A stretch of 64,000 bases of DNA from Sisyra terminalis (lineage: Eukaryota; Arthropoda; Insecta; Neuroptera; Sisyridae): NCBI GenBank assembly GCA_958496175.1, contig OY292276.1, forward strand, positions 53,271,080-53,335,079, in the 5' to 3' direction. A model generated the notes under the pieces. The model was given only the letters and a program-made list of their open reading frames with translations. It was not told where the DNA came from and ran no database searches. A program made the translations under genes and the position numbers. This document shows positions 23,173 through 34,500 of the stretch, piece after piece; the first letter of the stretch is position 1; every line of letters starts with the position of its first letter.

Positions 23173-24578
23173 TTTAGTTTTGGTGGCTTTGCCTATGCAT
23201 ATCTCTGAGCTTTGTTCTAGAAAAGCTATTGCACTATAGCACTATTCTTAGTTATAGTTCTGCTTCCGAGATGCTTTAAACAAAAAGCGGATTAAGTCCT
23301 TATTAATTGGATATTTATATCCTTATTCAATATTTTTTACATCATGTCCTTACTACTGATCAGAATCCTTTCTCAAGTTTTATTTTACTTTATTTTTGTT
23401 GTTGCATTTCTGCAAAAGTCTCATTATTATTAACTTTGAGGGAAAAGGATTATCTGCATCGTTTTATAGCGCTATATGTATAATTCACTCGAATAATTTG
23501 AGATTTGAGATTTTCTAGTATTCTCAACTTCTTTTATCTCCCGCAATAGGGTACTTAGCCAAAATGAGTCTTTCTTTATACCCAAAAGATTCTTTTTATA
23601 TACAAAAAAGAATTTTTCCGAAACAATACCAAAACGATTTGAAAACCAATCAAATGACAATCCTCATATTTATTTAGACTTTTTATTCAATGATAAATGC
23701 ATTTAAGATTATTAAGAAGTGCAGTGGATATTTATGAGATTGAAGCTAATTCTCTATGCTTATAAATTGTGCGTTATATAGAGTATATTCTTCGTTGCCT
23801 TGCCTCTTAAGCACGGATTCATTTGGAGTGAATTTTGACGCAATTTTCTTCTTTTGCGTTGAAATATTTTGCTCATATATCTTCAAATGTTGATGATTTT
23901 GGTATTGATCGACGCGAAATATTTCTAGCGATGCGTATTTTTTATTTCAAAAAATTTCAACCCAACGAAAAGAGCTATCGCCAATTGATTGCAATTCCCG
24001 TCTAATTCTTTATTAATGCTGTAGTTAAGCGGTTAAAAATTACGCATTTTTACGTTTTTTTTACTCGGTCAATAAGCATTCAATTGACTTAAAATTTTCG
24101 CAATATTTATAGTTTTCATCTAAACAACCTTAATAAAATTGTTCACTTGCTTCCAATACTTCGAATACTAAAGTAATTTTTCAATTGATATTCTTTTTGG
24201 TACATTGACTGAATTTAAGCTTTTTTTGTTGCTTAGGTTTTAAATAAGTTTGAAATTTTTAAAAGCTGTATTAGACTCTATATTTACATACATCATAGAC
24301 ACAAGAGCTGCTAAAAATGCACTAAAATTATTTTTCGACTAGTAGAGATAAAAATACTGAGAAAACTCTCTGGATCCATATAAAGTTAAAGAAAAATTAT
24401 CACAAATGAAAGGCAAAAATTTGAGGTTGAAGATATAGTCAGACGTATAGGACAAAATTACAAAAGAACCTCGTCAGGATAGTCTGAGAACCATTGGCAA
24501 AAATGCAGAAGATAGTTAAACACTAATAGGAAAACTTTCAAGAGCTGGATTGAATCTATACTATAAAAGACCATAGAC
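23173..24578. other. No feature recognised
   Basis: AT-rich DNA with scattered short open frames. There may be old transposon sequence in 23770-24560, but nothing I can name. Confidence 0.5.
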
Positions 24579-25289
24579 CAGTGGCGTAGCTACCTAGAAT
24601 CTAAGCGGGGCAGTGCCCCGGGGCCCTCAAGCTCAGGGAGCCCTCGAATCTTTACCAGAAATCTCGATCGAACTGAACTTTTGGAAATCCAGTTGGAAGT
24701 TCACTAATTGTGTAAGGAAATAATGAGCAAATATGGAGTGCTAGAATGCGACCTAACGGAAATATTTACAGCAATGTTATTATTCTTTATAATTCCTGTC
24801 ACTTCTGCAGCAGCTGAAAGGTCATTTAGCAAATTAAAAATAATAAAAAATTATTTAAAAAATAATATGGGCTAAATTCGACTCCGACATTTATCGCTAA
24901 TAGCGATTGAAAACAAGACCGCATCAAGCCTGGATTTAAACGAAGTCATTGATACTTTTGCGAAAACTAAAGCTAGGAAAAAATTGTAAATATAATTGTT
25001 ATTTAGTTAGTTGGTAGGCCCGACCTTTATATAATAAACTTTTGAATCTTCTCTATTTAGTTTTATTAGCCAAACCTACATCAAGTATTAATTGTAATTT
25101 ATGTTGTTACTGTTTAATATTTTTATTACCTGCCCTGCAGTGCACAAAAATGAGCTTCAATAGCTTAGCATTTTTAAAGTATTTGTATATTTCATATTTT
25201 GATTTGATAAAACCTAATCAGTTTACATAGTTGTGGGGCCCCAGTTTTTAATTTGCCCCAGGGCCCTTGATTACCTAGCTACGCCTCTG
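24579..25289 (+). mobile_element. hAT transposon, internally deleted
   Basis: Terminal repeats CAGTGGCGTAGCTACC at 24579 and the inverse of CAGAGGCGTAGCTAGG ending 25289. Between them is only the 3' part of a hAT transposase followed by a short 3' segment, about 0.7 kb in total. The flanks CCATAGAC and CCATAATA are only a partial 8-bp match. It lies about 190 bp upstream of the first visible ANKDD1A-like exon. Confidence 0.8.
24770..24990 (+). pseudogene. hAT transposase C-terminal dimerisation domain remnant
   Basis: One frame reads DLTEIFTAMLLFFIIPVTSA, then AAERSFSKLKIIKNYLKNNM, an in-frame stop, and RLRHLSLIAIEN. The T-S-A-A-A-E-R-S-F-S motif and the R-L-x-x-L-x-L-I-A-I-E block are hallmarks of the hAT C-terminal dimerisation region. 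The catalytic core is missing and the stop shows it is dead. Confidence 0.85.
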
Positions 25290-25480
25290 CCATAATATGT
25301 GAAAAACAAAAAAGATAATTAAGTTTTAATTTTGTTTCTTTTTTTTTTAACCACAAAATTTCAATATGGCAACACTTACTATCCCTACATTCACCCTTAA
25401 ATCACTAGCATAATGTTATTAATTGCTTAATCAAAGTTCATATTGTAAATTAGTGACTTATAATTGTGTTTTCATTGCAG

Positions 25481-25579
25481 TATGGACGAGCACCAATTCA
25501 CTGGGCCTCATCCCGAGGAAACATCGAAATAATGGAACTTTTAATTGGTGCAAAGTGCGATATCGAGGCTTCTGATAAG
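25481..25579 (+). CDS. ANKDD1A: ANKDD1A-like exon a: one ankyrin repeat
   Basis: This 99-bp, phase 0/0 exon encodes exactly 33 residues, beginning YGRAPIHWASSRGN and ending CDIEASDK: a full ankyrin repeat. The acceptor is a pyrimidine-rich tract ending ttgcag; the donor is gtaaat. In the human family member the equivalent unit is the second repeat, so an upstream exon with the start codon and first repeat should exist. I could not find it in 1-25480. Confidence 0.92.
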
Positions 25580-28500
25580 GTAAATAGAAGTTCGATTAAA
25601 GTTTTAAATGGATGGTACTTATATTTATAATCATAAACAAATTGACTTTATAGAAAATTATTAGTTTCTTGCCTAGTAATTGAAATCACATAACAGAACA
25701 ATGCATTAAAATTTAGCACATATCTTTCAGTTGCCAATACCTTGAAAAATGAGCTGTTTATTTTGAAAGTGGAATAACTTCTTTTTATCGTAGAAATAAA
25801 TGCGTCGAATAAGACCACAAAATGTTTTAATTCATATTTTGTAATAAAATTCAGGATAATTTTTAATAATCCTGGTCGCTCTCATCCATGGTGTGGTAAA
25901 TAATTAATAATGTTCTTAGGAACTTGGACTCAAATTATAAGACGTTAAATTTTCAAATCATCTCAACGTTTCGTTGGTATTTATTTCCAACTTCTTCAGG
26001 AGAACTAAAACATAATAACAATGCATGTTGTTTAAAGCCAAATTACACAAAGTTTTATACTGAACAGCGAAAATTAATTTATTTGTGTAATTTAGCTTTG
26101 AACAACATGCATTGTTATTATGCTTTAGTTCTCCTGAAGAAGTTGGAAATAAATACCAACGAAACGTTGAGATGATTTGAAAATTTAACGTCTTATAATT
26201 TGAGTCCAAGTTCCTAAGAACATTATTAATTATAATTTTTAATATACATTAGGGTGGTTCTTAATAGGGGTGTTTTTGAATTCCTTTGCTCCCATGGCCT
26301 CAAATGCTTCCAAATTGATAAAAAAAAAATCCCTGAAAAATTGAGCTCTAAATATTAACTTTCAGACAGTCCGCTTTCCAACTTAATATTTTTATGGAAA
26401 TAAAGTGGAAAAAATTAATTTGTTCTTTAGAATTCCATAACTCAACAACAAATTAATCGAAAGTAACAAATCGCGTCATGTTTATTGTAAATTTAACGTT
26501 CTACAAAAAATAGCTCTTATGATTTTTCGCTAAATCTATTGGCTTAAGAGTTATTCAAGCTCGAAGTTTAATTATTATATAATTATTAATATTATCAACT
26601 ATAGTTGTTAAGTAAATACTTATTTTTACGAAATATATCAAATTTCTTATGCAAAATTTGTTTTTATAATCAAAAAGAAGCAAATGCAATATTATTCTTG
26701 TGATTTGTCACGAAATAGCTGTAGTTGTTCATCCTCCATTTTTTGTACTTATTCATTGTTATCAGATTCAATAATAGCTATGTAACTAACTTTACCATCT
26801 TTCCGTTGCTTAGTTAAAAATGCATTATATTTTCATTGACTATTAGTGTTGCATTCTTAAGCCAATAACTCTTAAGCCAATAGATTTAGCGAAAAATCAT
26901 AAGAGGTCTTTTTTGTAGAGTGTCAAATTTACTATAACTATGACGCGATTTGTTACTTTCGATTTATTTGTTGCTGAGTTATGGCATTCTAAAGAACAAA
27001 TTAAATTTTTCCCACATTTCCATAAGAAATTTAAGTTGGAAAGCGGACTATCTTAAAGTTAATATTAACAGCTCAAATTTTCAGGGATTTTTTTTTTATC
27101 AATTTGGAAGCAGTTGAGCCCCTGGGAGCAAAGAAATTCAAAAACACTCCTATTAAAAACCACCCTAATATACATGCATTGAAAAAAATGCAAACGCTTA
27201 CTAATCTACACACAAACGGTTGTATTTTAATGGTACAAAAAGGGTTAAACAATAATTACATTGGTCATTGGTATTTCGTTGAAAAAATACAATTGTATTT
27301 GTGCAATTTAGAAAACTCTGAAAGCATTGGAACAAAACTTTTTACATGAAAAAAAAACGGTGAAATAAATATACAACACAGAACTAATCAATTACATACG
27401 TTCTACAGTGTAATTGCAACTTTTTCGGTGGTTACAAACTAAAAATTATTTTAACGACCGACCAGTAGTTTTGTTTTGTAGAATAAATGTACTTGGTACA
27501 TATTATGTACGAGTTTATACATGGTTCTATTTTTTTAAGCAAATGTTCATTCAAAACCTCTATTTTTTCTTGTTCATTAAATATGTACCATGTTATGTAT
27601 AATACATATGAAATACGATGAGGTAAAACAATTGAAACGGAAAACTTATAAAAAATTTAAAAATTTGTTTCCACTAGATTTTATTTTGCTTGATTTTTAA
27701 ACGTTGATTGTTATTACTTCACCATGAATGATCATATGGTAAAGTACTCCGTTTCTATTAGTAAATAATTTTAATTCGATTTAATTTTTCTAGCTCCGGT
27801 TTTCATGATTCCTCTTTAAAAGCAATAATTCCTGGAAAATGATTTACTATTTTTTGAATTTAATCCATTTTTACAATAAGTAATATTTCTTACAACTAAT
27901 AATTGTGAGCTTACAAATTGGGTTCGCAAATGAATAAAAATGAAAAATTGAAAGTCTAGTTTACATCAAGTAAGTAAAACGGTATAGTACCTAGTTAGTT
28001 TAGTCCTTTAATTTTGTAACCAAATACCAACGACAGTAGCAACTCGAAAATCAGATTAAAGTAAGAAAATAATTAGTTAGTTTCTATACGTGTTGTATCG
28101 ATTTTAGCTGCCGGTATTGAAAATGGAAACCGTTCTTACATTACATAGATATACTCTTAGTGATTTTCAAAGAAAGTAGTAATGTGTTCTTCGTTTTTCC
28201 AAGAAACAAGACTTTGAGATTAAAAAACGACACCCTTGAGGGAATTGGAAACGCTGTAGACGTTCAAAGTCGATTAAAACATTACATTGCAATTTTGAAA
28301 TTCTAGAGAAAACTATTATGGACAAGTGTAAAGGCTCGATTCATCAATTGATGGGTTACTTTAGAAAAGTTCAACAAATATTTGATCTTTGAAAATGTAT
28401 ACTTTGGTTTAAATTTCAACAACCAACTGTTTATACAATATATAAAATATATTGTGATTCAATTTATGAAGTGCAATTTATTATAATAATATATAAAAAT

Positions 28501-31500
28501 CATACCATAAACATACATTTGAACAGATGTTCATACAAAAATATTTGTGACGTATTGCCCAGATACGTATTTCGATTGCCGATGATTCACAATGATTCAT
28601 GTGAATCATCACAAAGCAGTTACGGAGTGATCCAAACTACTTGATGACCACTGAGGAAGATTGCTTGGCAATCGAAATACGTATTTGGGTAATACGTAAC
28701 AAATATTTTTGTTTGACCTTCTGTTCAAATTTATGTTAATGATATGATTTTTATATATTTTATATATTATTATATTAAATAATACTTCATAAATTGAACC
28801 ACAATATATTTATTATATTGTATAAACAGTAGACTGATTCAAAAAAAAAAATATGAATATTTTTTTCTTAATTATATCGAAAATATTGTTGGGAATGACA
28901 AAAAAAAATCCTGTAAAAGTTTAAGCTCTTATTATTAATATTAAGATGTGCCGCATCGCAAATTTCGATTTTCCATTTAAATAACATGGGAACAATATTC
29001 TCTTGCACTTTGGACTTTTATAGCTCACGTTAGTGACAATATTTCGGAATGACCAAGGTATATTCTTGTAGAAAATTAAATGATCTACAAAAAAGGTTTT
29101 ATACAAGTTTTTGATATATTAATTTCTTCAAAAGTTATTCGAGGTCAAAGTTGAACTAAAGAGAAATTTTAATATTTTTTCAAAATTTTGATGCAACCAT
29201 TCATTTTATGAGAAAATTTTATATGAATTTTTTTGTAGAGCACTTTTTTTCTAGAACTTATCTTTTTAAATGTTTTTGATATTTTTTACAGGTTCTAAGT
29301 AATAAAAGAAAAAATTATGTTAAAAATATAATAATTCAGGGAATATTATTAATTTAAAACAATAAAATTACGAATATTTTCAGTTCATTACAAATAACTT
29401 AGAACCTGAAAAAAAATCAAAAACTTTTATTAAGATAAGTTATAGAAAAAAAAGTGCTCTACAAAAAATGTCATATAAAATTTTCTCATAAAATTTATGG
29501 TTGTGTTAAAAAATTGAAAAAATATTAAAATTTCTTTATAGTTCAACTTTGACCTCGAATAACTTTTGAAGGAATAAATATATCAAAAACTTGTACAAAG
29601 ACCTTTTTTGTAGATCGTTCAATTTTCTACAAGAATATACTTTGGTCATTCCGAAATATTGCCACCGACGTGAGCAATTTATTTCCAAAGTGCAAGAGAT
29701 TATTGTTCCCATGTTATTTAAATGGAAAATCGAAATTTGCGATGCGGCACCTCTTAATATTAATATTAAGAGCTTAAACTTTCACAGGATTTTTTTTTGT
29801 CATTCCCAACAATATTTTCAATATAATTAAGAAAAAAAATCATCATTTTTTTTGAATCAATCTAATAAACAGTATAACTGTTCAAAGTCAGCGGAAAAAA
29901 TCTTATTTGATTCAATAACCAAATTTCTTATATAAGTTTTAAAAATTTCCAAAAATCTTGTTTGCAAATTTACTTAGAGTAGGTACTAAGATTCTGAATA
30001 TTTTAGGTCTCAATCTCAATAGATTTTTGAGGAACTCTGATTTAGTTTAGATATTCCTTTGATTTTTTTATAAGTTTGTATATTTCCTTTAGAAAATACA
30101 ACATATTCTTCATTTTTTTTATTAATTCCCAACAAATCCTATCAAAATATAATAAGTTTTCTTTGAATTTTAATTAAGTTTCTAACAATAAAACATCAAA
30201 GAAAATTCTATATTTTTCTACTTTTGAGTTTTCGACAATTTTCTTTGATATGCTTTATTCTTTTTGGTTTATAATTTTTTTCTATTCAATTACGTTTTCC
30301 TAGAAAAATGAGTTTGTTGTACACAGACCTTATTAAAGTTGAAAAAAACTTAAATTTAATTTACCGTATTATTTCTCAGTGGATTGTAGAAACTTTGTTT
30401 GAAAAATTAGATGAAAAGTTTCAATGAAATCAGGACAATGTGTAAAAATTGGAAGCTTTTATGGTAAGAGGTGGTGCTTTAATTGAATTACCAAAGTAAC
30501 CTGTTCTTTTTTTAATTAAAAATAAAATCAGAAATCGTTAGAAGTTTCGAAGATCCAATGAATCAATTCTCTTTATCTTGTCTAATGTTTCCTTTGGCTT
30601 TTGTTTAGTATGGGATGCGACCGGTACTAATGGCAGCCTGGCATGGACATAAAGAGGCTGTACAACTTTTAATCAATGCCGGAGCTTGCGTCAATGCAGT
30701 TAACAAGGTAAATTTGAATCATTGTCGTATGATAAAGTTATCAATTGAATTGCATAGAACAATTTCCGAAGTATAAATGCGGATGATACTAATGACTAAT
30801 TATTTGCTTTGCAGAAACAGTATACATTGTTAATGTGTGCTGCCCGGAATAATCGCTTGGAGGTCATTAACTTTTTACTGGAAACACTGGAAGAGATTGC
30901 AATAGACGCCGTCGATTTGGAGGGCCAAACCGCCTTGTTCCATGCTGCTTTAGGGGGACATGAGCAGATTGTTAAACGGCTCATAGAATTTGGAGCTAAT
31001 CCTGATTTGAGAAATAAGGTACGTTTTTGTTAGATAAAGAGCTCATCTGTTTCCATCTATTTTTAATCTACACCAGTGGTTTACAAACTTGTGACCTCTT
31101 GTACCAAACTTGTACTTCTTTTATTACTAATAACAATCGCAATACTGATTATTCCTTAACAAAAAAAAAAAAAAAAAAACAAATGTGTGCAGTTCACACG
31201 CGGTAGAAGTGAAACCTTCAAAAAAGATGAACTTCAAGATATTGAGACGAATGTAAGATTTTATGAGTAGGATAATTGTAGGATTTATTTTACGATTTAT
31301 TAACATATATATTACATAAATTTATCCTGAATCCAAATTTGCATTTTCGATAAATGATACGAGAACTTATGATAATGGAAGTATGAAATAAATCCAGTGG
31401 TGGTAAAGATACAGGTATCGTTTAATATTTGAAACTATTGTTTTTGGACATCATTGAAATTACATTTTTCTCGATTGCTTGAAAATACGTGCAGCTTAGT

Positions 31501-34500
31501 AAAATATTATCATTTGCATTAGAATTTTTAACTATTATCCATAAAAGATCTCCATGCCCTGGGCGTTGTTGTTTTAAATTTCGTTGAAATCACAATCGTT
31601 CACAAAAGGAGCAAATATTATGACCAAACATATTGTTAAAATTTTTTTAACGAAATTCTTCATGAGAAATTTTATTTCGACGAAATTGTGAGTACCTAAG
31701 AAATCGGCTGTACATTCATTTGAGTAGCACCTGAAAAACAGTTCGTAATATTATGTGATATCAGACTTAATTTTAAATTAACTTTTATTTTATTGAAATT
31801 TCGTGATTATGGACGAAATATGCGATTAGAAAATATTTAAGTACTTACTAGCATCATTTTCATTATTTTGCACAGTTGAATCATTAATAAACGTATAAGA
31901 ACTATTATTTTTCTTACTTAATAATGTTTTTCAGCGTGCCCGAAATTCACGAACACGTTCTGTTAAACCTTTTGACATCTTTATAGCCTTGTTTTCTTTC
32001 CTGTTTTTTTGATAATTATGACAATAATCCGTATTCATTTACGGCAAACTTGAAAATTAATTTTATTAAAATAATGAAATTTTTAGGCTCACAATTATAA
32101 TAAGCAATTTAACACGGTTGTTGTTGGTCGCTATGAAAACCATTCTCAAGTAGCGAAATACGCAGGCGTGCACAACCATAAGAAATACTAATGTTTCTTA
32201 CCTCATTCTTTCTCATGTTATATCTTATAGATTTATGTATATGTTTCTCTTTTTATTGCCGATTTCCGTTTCCGTTTCATAAAATTTCAAGTCACAACGA
32301 TGCTAAAGAAGTTTTCACTTCAAAAATCATTGATTTTTTTCATATAATTCAAAACTCAATTATGAATTATTTTGATATTGAACGTAAAAAAAATCAATTA
32401 TTTATATGTTAAGGGAATTTCACATTTATTTCATTGTCAAACATTTTTACTTATATATTGTCAAATAATATCCCAATTTCGGTAAAAAAATTGTTTTACG
32501 TTAATTGTTTTACAAATTTTATCGAATGAACAATGTGTGGCAAAGGATTTATAAAAGTTTACCAAATGATTAACCCGGCGTGGATATTTTATGATAAATA
32601 TTCGGTTTGCTGAAAAATTATTTTCGGTTTATGGTAATTCTGCTGAATTAAGTGGTGTTAAAGCATCAATGTAAGTTGGTTTGTAAATATAAGTAAAAAA
32701 AATATTTTTTTTTATAAAAACTAATTCATTGACGCACAAAGCTTTATATGAAAGCTACGGTCACAAAGCTATAGGCCATGTTCAACTTCAACACAAGCAT
32801 GGTGGTTTCATAGTCAATGGGCGTATACGCCCACAATACAAAGTTCTGAGTAAATCGTATTCCGTTACTTTGATTATCGACGACAATTAAAAAAAAATAA
32901 TGACTCTTACTTATTGTCATTATTGTGTAGCTTCGGAAGATACTAGAGCTTTTACACAAGCACATTAAAAATATCATAAGTAAAAGTCGTTTTCTTATGT
33001 ACATTAGACTGGGCCAAAAAAATCGACAATTTTTTTTTTTTTTGAAAAGTATATCGAAAATATTGTTCAAGGTTACAAAAAAAAATATCGGGAAGGTTTG
33101 AGCCCTTAATATTAAGAGGTCTATCATCTTTAATTTCGATTTCTTATTTATGCTTTCATTTTTGCGTCAATGCTGTCAAACTATCAAGGTAAAAAAAATC
33201 AATTGCACATATATTTATAGAAAATTAAATTCCCTGCAAAAAACGTCTCATTGAAAATTTTCGCCAGATACGCCGTTTCCGAATAATCAAACTTTAAATT
33301 TGATATAATTTTTAGATTTATTTTCTTTATTTTGGAATTTTGTAAACAACAAACAAATAAATATATAGAAATGAACAATATAGGTTCTTGAAGGGAATTT
33401 AATGCTCTACAAAAAAGGTCTTTTAACGTTTTTACATATAATCACTTTTTCAAAAGTTATTCAACAATAATTTTATATTTCATTCAACTTTAATTGCGAA
33501 TAACTTTTGAAAAAGTGTTTTTATGTAAAAACGTTAGGAGACCTTTTTTGTAGAGCATTAAATTCCATTCAAGAATCTATATTGTTCATTTCTATATATT
33601 CATTTGTTCATTAGTAACAAAATTCCAAAATAAAGAAGATAAATCTAAAAATTATATCAATTTTAAAAGCTTAATTATTCGGAAACGGCGTGTCTGGCAA
33701 AAATTTTCAATGATATGTTTTTTGTAGGAAATTTAATTTTCTATAAAAATATGTGCAGATGAATTTTTTTACCTTGATAGTTTGACACCATTGACGCAAA
33801 AATGAAAGCACAAATAAACAATTGAAATTAAAGATGATAGACCTCTTAATATTAATATTAAGGACTCAAACCTTCCGGATATTTTTTCTTTTGTAATCTT
33901 GAACAATATTTTCGATATACTTTTCAAAAAAAAAAAAAAAGTCGATTTTTTTTGTCCAGTCGTACATTACATGTAGGTACATTACGTATACAGGTGATTG
34001 TGTACATGTTTTAGCATTACTCATCTGGACCCATCGAATAAATGAAGATCCAACCCCAACTAGAGTAGTTTGCTACTAGAAAAAGTTTCGATTTTCAGGA
34101 GTTAGCACTATCATGAAATATATCGAAACTCAAAGTTTTACGAAAAAACAACTCCGGTTCAATTCGAAAAAAATCAACAAATAAATTGTCAAATTGGACA
34201 TCTGAATTTTGATTTAATGACCAAAAATGCATATAATCTATCACCACATCTTCTTATTTGTGTATATCACAATAATTCTGAAACCCACTTTGACAAATTT
34301 TTGATATTTGCTGAAGATAAAATGAAAATTGAAGTGAAGAAGCAGAACAATAAGAACGAGAACAAAGATAATACCCAATATGGAATGAACTTTATAAAAC
34401 AAGAATTATAATACATTATAAAACTTATAATGGTTCACTTGTTCTGCAAGTTATTGGTGCAAGGAAAGTGTTTAAGACAAGTGCTATGTACGGGGGAATG

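Larger units (their letters stand above)
25901..26232. mobile_element. Near-perfect 332-bp palindromic element with two hammerhead-like motifs
   Basis: The arms begin taattaataatgttcttagg and end with its exact inverse. The two halves match almost base for base up to a central spacer of about 60 bp, so both strands read out almost the same 83-codon open frame, an artefact of symmetry. Each arm carries a hammerhead-like motif (25961-26003 minus, 26130-26172 plus). Confidence 0.75.
28427..29910 (+). mobile_element. Family A hammerhead retroelement copy 2, split by a MITE
   Basis: Same termini as 99-533 (ctgtttatacaatatat start, gtcagcggaaaaaatc tail), with a 12-bp duplication TTCAACAACCAA (28415-28426) and TTCAATAACCAA (29911-29922). 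A MITE (28830-29864) was inserted into its right arm later. Without it the element is about 440 bp. Confidence 0.75.
25580..30608 (+). other. Intron 1 (5.0 kb), repeat-filled
   Basis: A GT-AG intron between two single-repeat exons. It contains the palindromic hammerhead-bearing element (25901-26232), a long-inverted-repeat MITE (26250-27167), and a hammerhead retroelement (28427-29910) with another MITE nested inside. Nothing recognisable is left in 27176-28414 or 29923-30608. Confidence 0.85.

Noticed and set aside
25924..26209. Two near-identical 83-codon proteins on opposite strands
   Set aside because: They are the mirror readings of one palindrome; neither has codon bias or relatives I recognise.
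31935..32011. Exon-like segment after tttttcag (RARNSRTRSVKPFD)
   Set aside because: Exons c and d already join in perfect ankyrin register and phase. Adding this would break the repeat and it hits a stop with no donor.
32744..33127. 127-codon minus-strand open frame
   Set aside because: It crosses the left boundary of the MITE at 33007, so half of it is transposon terminal repeat, and the composition is low-complexity.
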